Shown here: in pieces, positions 1 through 11,629 of the stretch
Layout of the letters: each line of letters begins with the position of its first letter
Numbering within the stretch: the first letter of the stretch is position 1
Origin: Polysphondylium violaceum
Taxonomy: Eukaryota > Evosea > Eumycetozoa > Dictyosteliales > Dictyosteliaceae
NCBI GenBank assembly: GCA_000277445.1
Contig: AJWJ01000402.1
Span: forward strand, 1 to 22,169
DNA length: 22,169 bases
Reading direction: 5' to 3'
The notes under the pieces: model-generated
Seen by the model: only the letters and a program-made list of their open reading frames with translations
The model's database searches: none
Told to the model about the DNA's origin: nothing
Made by a program: the position numbers and the translations under genes

Positions 1-5
1 TTTAG

Positions 6-36
<31 letters not shown>

Positions 37-115
37 CTCTAATCAATCAGAGATATATTATTAAATTAAAAAAAAGAATGATATTTATTTATTTTTGCTT
101 ATTTATTTATTATTA
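1..115. other. 3' flank of nup85, AT-rich, with poly-T run
   Basis: This stretch lies downstream of the nup85 stop codon, which is on the minus strand. It contains a T run of about 22 bases near positions 8-31 and AT-rich sequence that could hold the nup85 polyadenylation site (AATAAA-like words on the minus strand near 100-112). I see no coding potential or RNA gene. Confidence 0.6.
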
Positions 116-2840
116 TTATTTCCCAAAAATAGGAGTAATTTGATTGTTATTATTAATTAGAGTAGTAGACATAATTGATTTTGATAAATTTCTAGAAAGA
201 GCTAAACGAAGGGATTCAATATCTTGATCAGAAGTACCTTTTGAATAATTATCAAATAAATGAGATAATCTAATCTCTTCAAGACAAGATATCAATAGTG
301 TGGTGTCTTGATAATTAAAATAACAATATTTCATACTCTCCAAGAGGGGAATGGTATCAATCATTAAACGAATCCAAAATCTTTTTGGTACAAGATTATC
401 TCTAAACATATTGCATAGAGTCACTGAATATTCTTTAAAGTTTCTGTCTTTCCATAGATTCAATAGTTCACGATATTTGACCAAAAATACCAATTCAGAA
501 GAGATTTCAAAGTTTGGAATAGATTCTTTTTTCTCCATAAGTGATTGAAGATCTTGCAAGAGAGTTGAATCTAAATACTCTGGTTCCAACAATTGATTAA
601 CCAATAATGCAACACGAGGAGCATCGTTGGAGTGCATAAGCCAAGATAAACTTGATGCATATCTCTTTCGTTTAAAATCATTCATTGACAACATACGATA
701 GATTGATTTCTTTGTCTCTTGATTGCTTGCCTTTGAAATTAAACGGAGTGCATCTTTTTCATAATGAATTGGTTGACGCAAGATAATTTCATCAATCATT
801 TCTTTACCACCGACTTTAACGTTTTCCAAATAATTGATACCAAGTTCAATCATACCATTACTTGAAAGATATTGACCATATTCACTCAATAAAAATTGTC
901 GAATTGGGGATAGTTGTGATTCTTCATTATAATTCTTTTTCATTACATATGGATGATGATATAATAAATCACTTAAATGTACAACAAACCAAATAGGGAA
1001 ATGTTTTAATGCTTTTTTTAATGTCTATATTAAAAATTGATAATTATTAATAATTTGAGATTTAAAAATACGTAATATATATACATACTAATTCTAAATC
1101 TTTGGTTGCAAAAGATATTAACATTTTTTCAATAGCAGATCTTGATTGATATTTGTTATAACATTGAATGAATAATTGTCTTAATTGACTAATGGACGTA
1201 GTATATTCACAATAAAGAATATTTGATACTACAAGTTGAAGAAAACTTGTACAATACTTTGAAATTGTAGATTGATCACCCAATAATATACGAATGATTT
1301 CAATCAAATTATCATCAATACTGCCAGACAATGTTGATGTTGATGATGATGATGATGATGTTCCTTGAGTATAAATTGATAAAACATTTTGAATTTCTGA
1401 ATGCCATTTATTCCAAAGAATAAGGGTTTCATTTGGATAGATAGTCTTTTTCTTTAAAGGAATCTTTTGTAATAAATCAATGATAATGTTGATTGGTGAA
1501 CGGCGAGTAGATGTACGAATAGAGGAGGAATGTCTAGGTGCACGTGATAAAATATTTAAAAGATGAATTACTTCTTCAATACAACCATTGACTAAAAGAT
1601 TAGCCATATAAGTGTAAAATGATTTATCAAAGTTGACGTGATTACTATTGCTGCTACTATTGACATCAATATAATTACTCATTTGACCTAATAATTCTTG
1701 ACGTTCAAATTGGAGACAATCTAATAAATGAGTGGGTGACATAACAGATGTGTTGAAATAAAATAAATGTGCTACCTTCCAAACCATAGATAACACTCTA
1801 AAGTTATCAACTTCTGCTTGAATCTTTGCAATAGATTCATCACATTCAAATGAACTTAATCCTTCTCTATCACCATATTGTTGATTAATAAAACTATATC
1901 TATCACTATATTGTTGTTTTGATAATATTACTAATTCATTTCCGTTATTTTCTATATAATCTTTTTATCATGATTATATTGTTATTCGTATTAGTATTTA
2001 ATCAAATTTGAATAATATATAAAACTTACTTTGGACTTCGTTTCTTTTGGGACTTGGTGGTGTAGATTCTCTTGCTATTAATATACATTTCATTCCTGTT
2101 TCTTTAGATAATTTTGAACATAAATATGGATAGATAGAGTCGATACTTCCACAAAAGATAATAAAATCTTTATCTTTATTTTCGCTCATAAATTTACTTA
2201 TTCTTTCTGTTTGTTGTTCTCTAAATAGGGTCATGTAGTAGTAGTAGTAATGATCTATTATTAATATCAATAATACTCTTTATATTTTATAATTAGTTAT
2301 TAATACATACATAGAATCTTTATCAAATGGATTAGAGTTTATATAGCAATCCTCATTATCTAAAAATGAACCTGTATTCCATGAAAGTTCCATTTGATCT
2401 CTTGTTGCCAACATAATTGATTGATAATTTTTACTCATTGCAATAATCTCTCTAACTCTTTCATCAGGCACAATATTATTGTTGTTGTTTGATGTAATGA
2501 TTTGCATTGATTTAAATTGAATAAATATTTCATTATAAAACTAAAAGGTAGATATGCATATGTTAGCATATGATGATGATGATGATGATTTAGAGAGTAT
2601 AGACTCTCTGTTGATAATGATCTGTCTGTTGTATATATTTACTTTTCTAGTTTCAGAGAGTATTTGCTTTCTTTCATATTGAACTTGATCATCTTGTTGT
2701 TTTTGATTATTGCTACCAAATGGAGATGTTTTTTCTTTTCCTGTTTCTGGGATGCTATCATACAAAAGCATATCACCATTTGGTGCCCAACAAAAATCGA
2801 CAAATTTATTGTTGTTGCTATTTGATTGTGTAGAAAACAT
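116..2840 (-). CDS. nup85: Nucleoporin Nup85 (Y-complex / Nup107-160 subunit)
   Basis: Five exons join in frame: 2840-2643, 2540-2311, 2220-2030, 1951-1089 and 1024-116. They give 796 aa, longer than human Nup85 (656) through Ser/Asn-rich insertions. All introns are short and AT-rich with GTA donors and TAG acceptors. The N-terminus (FVDFCWAPNGDMLLYD) matches the family segment that in known structures adds a blade to the Seh1 propeller. Further matches to human Nup85 are the LLGDQ..L..NILY helix pair, KHFPIWFVVHLSDLLYH, the ALRLI..SIYRMLSM region, SSLSWLMHSNDA and VPKRFWIRLMIDTIPLLE. The last exon covers the C-terminal ACE1-type helical scaffold. The protein should act in the outer ring of the nuclear pore and at kinetochores where the Y-complex is recruited. 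It is divergent with the DNA polymerase beta gene. Identification is by remembered family sequence. Confidence 0.93.
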
Positions 2841-2947
2841 TATAAATCGTAGGGATCAATTGCTTGAGATATGTGTAAAAATGATGTCCCACACCGTGTG
2901 TAAATCAACAAACACTCGCGTATCTGAAACAAATAATGATGATCAGT

Positions 2948-2983
<36 letters not shown>

Positions 2984-3350
2984 CATTTTTTTTTAGTTTT
3001 TATTCAGAGCATGCATGAGAAAGTAACATATAATAACTAATCTTGTTACATTACCACCCATATCACTCGGATTGAGCTAAAATCGTATTTAAAAGAATGA
3101 GATTAATTCCATAACTTACCTCGTCCCAATTGAAAATATTTTGAAACAGATAGGATGTTTCAAAATATTTTCAACTGGGTATAACTCGGTTGCGGTGAAC
3201 TCATAGAAATACTTTGCTAAATCGATGTTTTCTGACTATCAAAAATACAGGAGTCTTTCTTGGAAATAAAAAAAAAGGAATATAAAAGAAAATTTTCTTT
3301 TTCTATTTTAAATATTTATTTTTCTGCATTTGCAAACCAAATAGATAAAC
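2841..3350. promoter_or_regulatory. Divergent promoter region between nup85 and polB
   Basis: These 510 bp separate two divergently transcribed genes and should hold both promoters. They contain a poly-T run at about 2950-2983. The middle part (about 3001-3260) is unusually GC-rich for a Dictyostelium intergenic region (roughly 30-37 percent) and holds a strong inverted repeat (separate entry). AT-rich poly-A and poly-T stretches just before the polB ATG are typical of Dictyostelium promoters. No protein-coding reading frame is credible here. Confidence 0.6.
3125..3179. repeat. 24-bp inverted repeat with 7-nt loop (hairpin)
   Basis: The left arm at 3125-3148 and the right arm at 3156-3179 are reverse complements at 23 of 24 positions, around the loop GATAGGA. 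The single mismatch (3129 against 3175) would be A-C in a plus-strand RNA but a G-U wobble in a minus-strand RNA. The arms contain AAAATATTTT, itself palindromic, but the pairing extends well beyond it to CCC/GGG at the base. An ACCCATAT box at 3056-3063, one base from the Dictyostelium upstream element (A/T)CCCATAA of small RNA genes, lies about 60-70 bp before the hairpin. Whether it is transcribed cannot be told from sequence. Confidence 0.9.
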
Positions 3351-5065
3351 ATGAATAAAAGAAAAATTACAAATTCTTTCAGTGATAGTTCAACTGAAGA
3401 AGAGGTAGAAGAAATAAAGAAAAAGAATAACAATAATAAAACAACCAAACAAATACAAAAGAAGAAATCAATACTTCAAAACAAAAATAATAACAACAAT
3501 GTCGTGGATGATGATGATACTGAAGATGAAAAAGAACAAATACCGAGAGTAAAAAAACTAAAAGTAAATAAAAGTAGCTCACCTCCTTCACCTCCAATAA
3601 ATAAACCATCTAAAACAACGACAACAACAACAACCAAAACAACATCAAAAGTAAATAGTGAAAATAAAGAAGCCATAAAACAAGTTAAGAATAAAAACAC
3701 GACTGCCACAACAACAACAACAACCCTACAACCAAAACCTAAACAACCTCTATATAAAGTAGCAATTACAAATGTTGAAAATAAAAATAAAAAACTTACA
3801 GAGATTCTATCAGGTAGCGTATACTACTATAAAAACATCATATATCTATTTATTAACTTTTTTTTTATTTTTCTTTTAAAATAGAATTAGCTATTTTTGA
3901 AAAGAATCAAGGATTAATTCACAAACATAGAGCATATTTAAAAGCAGTTCAATCTATTAAAGCATATGCTCATGAAATTAAATCTGGAGCTGAAGCTCAA
4001 AAATTAGATGGTGTTGGTCAAAAGATTGCTAAAAAGATACAAGAAATTATAGATACAGGAAGACTAAATAAATTAGACACACAACAAAAAGATGAAGCAT
4101 TAACTAGTCTGAACGAGATCAGTTCAATATCTGGTATTGGTCCTGTATTGGCAAAGAAACTATTATCTGAAGGTGTTAAATCAATTAAGGATTTGGAAAA
4201 GATCAAAGATAAATTAACTCATCACCAACAAATAGGTTTAAAATATCACAAAGAGTTTGAACAACGTATACCACGTGATGAAATTAAAATCATTGAAGAA
4301 ATCGTTAGAAAGACTTTATATAAAATTGACAAGAGAATTGTAATGGAAACATGTGGTAGCTATAGAAGAGGCTTACCAACTAGTGGTGATATAGATATCT
4401 TGATAAGTCATCCAAATTATACAACTGATATGAAAGATAAGAAAGATACTTTTGAAATCATAGAAAAGTAATTTGATAATTATTTATAAATAATAATAAT
4501 TATAATAGCTAATTCATTTCATGATATTTTTAGATTAGTAAAAGAATTAAAAAAACAAAAAGTAATTTTAGAAGATCTTAGTTTAGGTCCCTTTAAGTAT
4601 ATGGGTGTTTGTATAGTCGTCGACGATAGTAATAGTAAAGAAAAGATATCACCACATTTAAAAGAAAATAGTAATAATTATCAAGAAGAAGATGATGAAT
4701 TGACTCAACCATTAGACTATAATGAAGAGAATGGTGATGATAATACAGATACTGATGACGATACAGTTTGCGAAAAAGAATCGTCAGCAGCTGGGAAAAA
4801 ACAATATACTCCCAGAAGAATCGATTTTAAACTATGTCCTTATGAATCATATTATTATAGTTTATTACATAATACCGGTAGTGATGAATTTAATAGACAA
4901 TGTAGAGTTATTGCATTAAAACAAGGATATACTCTTTCAGAATACTCTTTAAATACATTAAATTCTGATAATGAAAAAGGACCAGACATGATTGTACATA
5001 GTGAAAAGGCAATATTTGATTTAATTAATATGGAATATTATTCCCCTGATCAAAGAAGTCTATGA
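3351..5065 (+). CDS. polB: DNA polymerase beta (family X, base-excision repair)
   Basis: Three exons (3351-3813, 3885-4467, 4534-5065) give 525 aa. Residues 1-150 are a low-complexity Lys/Thr/Asn/acidic extension, probably a nuclear targeting tail, with no BRCT domain. The 8-kDa dRP-lyase domain follows (about 160-235). It has KSGAEAQKLDGVGQKIAKK, and K205 aligns with the Schiff-base Lys72 of human Pol beta. The thumb/finger part has GIGPVLAKK and LTHHQQIGLKY. The palm has GSYRRG (312-317), then GDIDIL with catalytic D323 and D325; the third catalytic Asp is D446 in RRIDFKL. TGSDEFNR and the end SPDQRSL match the Pol beta C-terminus. An acidic insert of about 55 residues sits between MGVC and RRIDF, where human Pol beta has a short loop. 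The first intron has a weak donor, GTAGCG, but no other choice keeps the frame. Role: gap filling and dRP removal in base-excision repair. Confidence 0.94.
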
Positions 5066-5454
5066 AAAACAAAGCTCATGATAATGATTTAGATATATAT
5101 GGCCGAAAATCTTGGTTTATCAAAAGGAATATTACTCTGGTAATAGAAATCTTCAAGATAATGTGTCAATTCAATGAAACTCTAAAATTTTTAATTTAAC
5201 TTTATTTAATAAATAAATTAATTCACAACTCATTGTTAAAGGTATGGTTCAAATTTCGAGTATTAGTTCAGAGAGTCTTTGATTTCGAAATACTTAGTGA
5301 ATCAGTCGGGTAAACTAGGGCATCCCTCCGATTGGTATATATCTAGATTGGAGTCATTCTATGCCTCCTATTATAGGAGAACACAAATCTCTTATATATT
5401 ATTAAATTAAAAGTTTTATTTACAATGTCGTTGTTGTTGTTGCTGTTAATATTG
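5066..5454. other. Convergent spacer with a GC-richer island
   Basis: This lies between the 3' ends of polB and the LYR gene. Positions 5066-5220 are AT-rich and probably carry the polB 3' UTR. Positions 5221-5390 are about 35 percent GC, far above the surrounding spacer, with several small potential stems: AGTATT/AATACT enclosing CAGAG/CTTTG at 5260-5295, and CTCCTAT/ATAGGAG near 5374-5388. No reading frame is open through it and no tRNA can be drawn. A GTT/GCT repeat at 5428-5450 precedes the LYR stop. Confidence 0.55.
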
Positions 5455-5820
5455 TTAATTATTTCTATTTTCATTTTCTTTATCATTAAACTGGTGATCC
5501 TGTTGTTTTAATAAATCATCAAATTGTTTAATATCATAGTGTTGTGATGATGGTGGAAATAATTGATTAAATATCTTTGGACGATCAGATATATATGATA
5601 AACATTTATATAATCTAATTGATTTCTTATTAAGATCATCTATATATGATTGATTAAAAGAACCCAAATCTAAAAGAAATCTATTTTGTTGAAATGCATA
5701 TTTTGTATTTTGTTTAATTCTATTTCTTTGATGATTTGGAAATTTGTTTGATAATCTTGTAAATATCCTATATATTGATATCGATGTATCTTTACATTTT
5801 TGATTTAATATTATCTTCAT
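5455..5820 (-). CDS. LYR-motif (Complex1_LYR-like) small protein
   Basis: Single-exon gene of 121 aa. Residues 14-50 fit the LYR family pattern: SIYRIFTRLSNKFPNHQ near the N-terminus, followed by a basic helix ending AFQQNR. This corresponds to the family's (L/I)YR...R..FP....R...AF..NR. Known LYR proteins are small matrix proteins that bind the acyl carrier protein and assist Fe-S cluster delivery or assembly of respiratory complexes. The sequence does not say which member this is. The C-terminal third (KQQDHQFNDKENENRNN) is hydrophilic and likely disordered. The basic start (MKIILNQKCK) could serve in mitochondrial import. It is divergent from csl4 with only 119 bp between the two ATGs. Confidence 0.75.
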   Translation of the reverse strand: MKIILNQKCKDTSISIYRIFTRLSNKFPNHQRNRIKQNTKYAFQQNRFLLDLGSFNQSYIDDLNKKSIRLYKCLSYISDRPKIFNQLFPPSSQHYDIKQFDDLLKQQDHQFNDKENENRNN

Positions 5821-5939
5821 TTTCTCTGATTTAAATCAAATCAAATAATTTGAAAAAAAAAAAAAAAATCTTTTTTTCTATCGTTTTTTTTTTTTCTATT
5901 GATCAGAAACGAATATTTCGATAAATATATATATATAAA
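5821..5939. promoter_or_regulatory. Compact bidirectional promoter (LYR gene / csl4)
   Basis: Only 119 bp separate two divergent start codons. The segment holds an A run (about 5853-5867), two T runs (about 5871-5897) and a TATATATATA tract just before the csl4 ATG. These are the homopolymer and TATA-like signals usual in Dictyostelium promoters. Shared regulation of both genes is an inference from the spacing. Confidence 0.6.
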
Positions 5940-6717
5940 ATGGAAAAAACTATAGATAATAACGATAGCCAAGATATCGTTGTTACACCAGGTCAGAGAT
6001 TATCTAAAGCAGTCGATTATATATCTTTGGACGGAACATATGTACATAAAGGATATATTTACTCTTCAGTGTTGGGCTTTCAACATATAGTGAAAAGAAA
6101 TTTACAAGAAACTAAAGAAAATAAAGACGAAAACAATAACAACAATAGTAGTAGTGAAGAAAGCAATATAAAAGATGAAAGAGATTTTATTACAGTATCC
6201 AAAGAAAAAGATCCTGGTGTTGTTCCTGAAATTGGAAGTATAGTTACAGTTCAAGTCCTTCGTACAAATCCTAGATTAGCAAGTGTTGCTATTCTTTGTG
6301 TAGGAACTAAAGCTTTAAAAGAAACATTTAATGGTATTATAAGAATTCAAGATGTTAGAGCAACTGAAATTGATAAAGTTGAAATTTATAAATCTTTTAG
6401 ACCAGGTGACATTGTTTTAGCTCAAATTGTAATATATAGTCTATTTCATCTCCCTCTCATATATATATATATATTAATATATTTCATATTGTATTTCTAT
6501 ACTACTACTATGACATAAATAGATTTCATTGGGTGATTCAAGATCATATTATTTATCAACAGCTAAAAATGAATTAGGAGTTGTATTTGCTCAAAGTGTA
6601 GCAGGTGGAACAATGATTCCAATTAGTTGGAATATGATGCAATGTCCAATTACAAAAACTAAAGAATTTAGAAAGGTGGCTAAAATGGATAATTCTATAG
6701 AGACAGAACAAGAATAA
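5940..6717 (+). CDS. exosc1: Exosome complex component CSL4 (EXOSC1)
   Basis: Two exons (5940-6428 and 6523-6717; donor GTAATA, acceptor ATAG, phase 0) give 227 aa. The N-terminal domain contains VTPGQRL and HGYIYSS-like sequence (HKGYIYSS). A 30-residue Asn/Ser/acidic insertion (about 58-85) separates it from the S1 domain, which contains [18 protein letters not shown]. The stretch [19 protein letters not shown] is nearly identical to human EXOSC1. It is followed by [20 protein letters not shown] and, at the C-terminus, [10 protein letters not shown]....KEFRKVA. The intron falls inside the conserved AQIISLGD stretch, and removing it restores the alignment. CSL4 is one of the three S1/KH cap proteins of the RNA exosome, placing RNA at the channel entrance in nucleus and cytoplasm. 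No stop or frame anomaly is seen. Confidence 0.95.
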
Positions 6718-7637
6718 AAATCATTTTATTTATATCCTACACTATTGTTATTATTATGATGATTCTTATTTTATGATGCTCCTACCAACTTCTACAACCA
6801 TGATAAACTTCTCATCAAAAAAAAAAAAAAAAAAGAAAAAAAGAAAAAGAAAAAGAAAAAACTTACACTCTCATTGATCAATGTACACCTCATAAAGATG
6901 ATAAATATAGCAACAAAACCAAAAAAATCACAACATTTTGATTTTATTCTTTTTTTTAATTTTATTTTTTTTAAATTTTTCAAACATTTCCAACACAACT
7001 TTTATCCACCGAATTGCGAATTTGGAATTATCAAGATTAAAATAGATCTATTCTATTATTGCCAATAAATAGTTAAATATAAAATTAAAATAAAATAAAA
7101 ATAAAATTTAAAATCAAAAAAAACCCCAACACTCCCACTAACTCATTTATATAGTAGTATTCTACCAACATATCGATATCTATTTAATCGATTTTAAGGT
7201 GAAGATCACCAAAATATCTGCTGATATCATTGTAAATGTTGATCATTGTTTGAGAATATCTTTGCATATGCATTGTGTAAACTTTTAACATAGCATTATT
7301 ATTTCCTCTACAGTTTGAATTTTTTTTTTTTTTTTTAATTTGTTTTTTTTTTTTTTTTTTTTTTTTTTATCACCTTTTTGTTCATTTAATATAGGATCTA
7401 ACTAGTAGTGCAAAAGAATCAAAAAGTTATCAATCACATAACATCAATTGATACATTACAAGAGATTATTTATATTATTATTCTGTTATTATTATCAACG
7501 CACACAACATCATACATATTGTTTTTATCTTTACTATAAATGATTAAATAATATTCATAACTATCATTACCATCACCCCATCATCGACAACAACAACAAC
7601 AACAACAACATTCATACACATACATACATACTTAAAC
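6718..7637. other. AT-rich spacer upstream of the GLTSCR1-like gene
   Basis: This 920-bp gap holds the csl4 3' region and the promoter or 5' UTR of the next gene. It is mostly A/T with runs at 6820-6860, 7319-7336 and 7345-7368. A slightly more complex part at 7190-7315 contains a GGTGA/TCACC hairpin (7198-7210) and a repeated ATCATTGT-like word. A possible 5' UTR intron could run from a GTAAAT near 7230 to an ATATAG near 7394, but nothing proves it. A CAA repeat lies at 7587-7610. I see no credible gene. Confidence 0.5.
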
Positions 7638-10544
7638 ATGTCTACATCTATCAATGGTAATGGATTTATAGATGACATAAATTCATTCCATAATGAACAT
7701 ATAAATACATCATTAGATAAAAATAGTGATAGTAACGATAACAATAACAACAATATAGGTTTATCAGAAATGGCAGACTCTAACATAGATGGTGATATTC
7801 CATCTAAGCAGCCTATGTCTGATTTTATAAATAATAGTGATAATAACGATTTAAATGAATATAATAATAAAAATAGTAATAGTAATAGTAATAGCAATGA
7901 TGATCATCACCACTCTAATAATAATAATAATAATAATAGCAATAGCAATAGCAATAGCAATAATAGTAGTAATAGTAATAGCAGCAATAATCATAATAAT
8001 GGTGATGATTTACAACAACAATTTGTTAATACCTTTGATAATGAAAAATCACCTTTGGGCGATCAATATTTAAAGGTATATATATTCTTTATTAATAATT
8101 AATAATATCATCTTATTAATATATTTTAAATATAGGATCCATATCAAGAAGACTCAACATGGGATACAAATAAACCAGATTCACCATTTTTAAATTCTAG
8201 TATAATGAGTGAAGATGTAAATACTACATTTTCAAACACAGAGACATCAACAGGAGTATCTGAACAACAACAACAAGAAAGTAATGATAATAATAATAAT
8301 AATAGTGATAATACCAGGAGTAATCAATTTAGTGGCAGTAGTAATGAAAATATAAGTTTAAATTCTAATCCTTCAAATGAAGATATCAAGAATAGTAGTT
8401 TTCAACAACAACAACAACAACAACATATGAATGGTACACCCTTATCAAATCCTACATCACCTCAAACACCTATGTCACCAAAACAACAACAACAACAACA
8501 ACAGCAACAATATGTGTCTACAACCCAACATATGAATTATGTTTCTACTCCACAACAACAACAAAACGTTTCTACTCCACAACAAACACAACAAGTAACT
8601 ACTCCACAACAATCACAACAAGTAACTACTCCACAACAATCACAACAAGTTTCTACTCCACAAGCAAGCTATAATATTTCTACTCCCCAACAACAAGTAT
8701 CTACTCCGCAACAGCCACAGCAACAAGCACAACAAGTTTCTACACCACAAGCAAGCTATAATAATGTATCCACTCCACAACAACAATCTACGCCTCAACA
8801 ACAAACATCACCAAATCAAACTAGTCAACCTTTATCAACTGTTCCAAGCCCTATTCATAATATTTCTCAATTGGTTGCTCAAGTTACCCATCAACAGTCT
8901 CAAAACCAACAACAAAATTCACAACAATCCCCACAACAACAGCAACCCCTTAATATTCAACAACAAATTTCACAACAACAACAACAACAGCCTATCCAAC
9001 AACAACAACAGCAGCATATCCAACAACAACAACAACAGCAACCTATTCAACAACAATCCAACCAAGGACATGCTCAACAACAACAACAACAACAACCTAC
9101 TCAACAACCTCAAAATCAACACTCATTACAACCACAATATAATCAAACACAACAACAATACCAACAACAACAACAATTTCAACATCAGCTTTTACAACAA
9201 CAACAACAACAGCAGCAATTATTTAGTTATCAAAATCCCCAATTATATCAACAACAACAACAACAACAACAACAATATCAACAGCAACAGCAACAACTTC
9301 AACCACAACAACAACAACCACAACAACAACAACAACAACAACAACCTCAACAACAACCTCATAATATTCAGCAAATCCAACCCCAACAACAACCACAACC
9401 TCAACAACCACAAGCTCAGACACCACAACAACCTCCTACTCAAAGATATATTACACCCCAACAACAACCACCACCTTCAAGTAGTAATGTACCAATACAA
9501 CAACAACCACAACCACAACCACAACAGCCACAATCACAATCACAATCACAATCGCAACAACCACCACAACCACAACAACAAATACATCCAACCCAATTAG
9601 CAATGGCAATTAATCAAGGTCAACAAGCATTAATCAACATTGAGAATCAACAAAAATTAGTTAGAGATCAATTAAATACTCTTCAAAAACAAAATATGCA
9701 ATACCAAACTCTTATTGCACAACAACCGCAACAACAAGCACAAATTCAACCCCAATTACAACAACTTGCTGAGCGTCACCAAGGACTTGTATCTCAATTT
9801 AATAATCTATCTCAATTACATACTAAATATAAACAACAGTTGATATATTTTCAAAGTCAATATCAACAACAACAAGCTATGGCTGGTGGAAATGGTAATA
9901 ATAATAGTGGTGGCGGAGTAAACAATAGTAATGGTCAACAACCAAACAGTACTATATTTGCACAACCCCAGTCAAATAGTACTAATAATAATAGTGGTGG
10001 TGTTCAGCAACCATCAAATCCAGGTCAACCAAACAATGCATATTTAAAACTACATCCTCAACAAGTAATTCAAATGAATAAAGCAGGTCAACCAATATCA
10101 TTGAGTTCAACACAAGCACATCAAGTCCAACAAATTCAAAATCAACTTCAACAACAACAACATGCACATGCTCAACAACAACATCAATTACTACAACAAC
10201 AACAACAACAACAACAAAATCAACACCAACACCAACAAAATCAACAACCACAACTTATTATTCAACAAAGTCAATCAACACTTGATGATGAAAATAAAAA
10301 GAAAAGAAAAGCAGAAAAAGTTTTAGAGAAAAAAGGTGATCTTAAAAGAATTGATGATGAATATAAAAAGAAATTAGAAGAACTCACTGCTGAACGTAAA
10401 TTGGCTACTGATCCTGATTATAAAACTCCTTTTAAATCAATTGAGGATGTAAAACAGAGATTAAATTGTTTTAGAGTATTTTCTGTTTTAGATACAACTT
10501 GTAAGTATATATATATATAATATATAGTATTAAATTCTTTGATT

Positions 10545-10632
<88 letters not shown>

Positions 10633-11535
10633 GTATCAAAACAAGAATCAGATAATTTATTAAATGATACATTAAATAATGTAAACAAATTCTTTGAAAA
10701 TATTAAAAAGGTAGTTGAACAACAATCAAAAGTACCAAATTTATTTTACAGGGAAGATATTTTACAATTGGATGAAGTATTTACCAAAGATATTGAATTT
10801 AAACATCGATACAATGCACTTCAAAATGGATCAATCACATCATCCATTACATCTCCAATAGTAAATAGTTCATCAATGACACCCACCAGTGTTACACCAA
10901 TATTTTCATCTTCACCCATTAGTAATCTATCCTCACCGAATGCTTTGGTTGCAAAACAACAACACCAACAACATCAACAACTCTATGCTCAATATCATTT
11001 AGGTAATTTACAAAAACCAATACCCCCACAACCTGCATCTACATTAGCCGCTGCTCAAGCTATTGTTGCCCAACACCAACAACAACAACAACAACTTTTA
11101 CTCCAACAACAACAACAACAATTACAAGCACAATCAACAACCCCATCTATAACCACACCTACCTCAATTGTAATTAATTCACCACTAAATTCAAGTAGTA
11201 GTAATAGTATTAGTACACCTATAACTGTTTCAAATACCCCTTCAAATATGTTTACACCACCCTCACATACACCTCAATTAACGCCTAATATTTCTTCATC
11301 AACGACAACCACTAATAATCAACAACAACCACAGCCCCAACTATATCCCCAACAAGTAATTTCACCTCTTAATACTAGTAGTTTTTCAACAGTTTCTCCA
11401 ACTCCTTTTAATGTGAATAATAATTTTAATCAAAATAATGTTGCTAAGCCAAGTTTATTACATCCCAATCAACAACAACAACAATTTTCTTTAAATAATC
11501 AAAATAATAGCGCAAATAATAATATTGGTAGTGAA

Positions 11536-11629
<94 letters not shown>

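Noticed and set aside
3105-3122. ATAACTTACCTC resembling the 5' end of U1 snRNA
   Set aside because: The following sequence does not form the U1 stem-loop I or contain an Sm site, so the match to 8 bases is probably chance.
5062-5199. A 45-codon frame whose ATG overlaps the polB stop as ATGA
   Set aside because: No recognisable similarity, AT-rich and short; eukaryotic reinitiation is unlikely and the polB protein ends exactly where Pol beta proteins end.
5240-5256. GGTTCAAATTT resembling a tRNA T-loop
   Set aside because: No acceptor stem, D-arm or anticodon arm can be drawn around it on either strand.
6874-7068. 64-codon plus-strand frame in the csl4 downstream spacer
   Set aside because: Phe/Lys/Ile composition is that of random AT-rich DNA, and no domain or signal is visible.
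8764-9600. 278-codon Asn-rich frame overlapping the Gln-rich exon
   Set aside because: It is the +1 reading of CAA repeats (AAC); the Gln frame alone connects to conserved exons.
9223-10672. Long Leu- and Val-rich frames on the minus strand
   Set aside because: They are antisense shadows of CAA and AAT repeats in the GLTSCR1-like gene.
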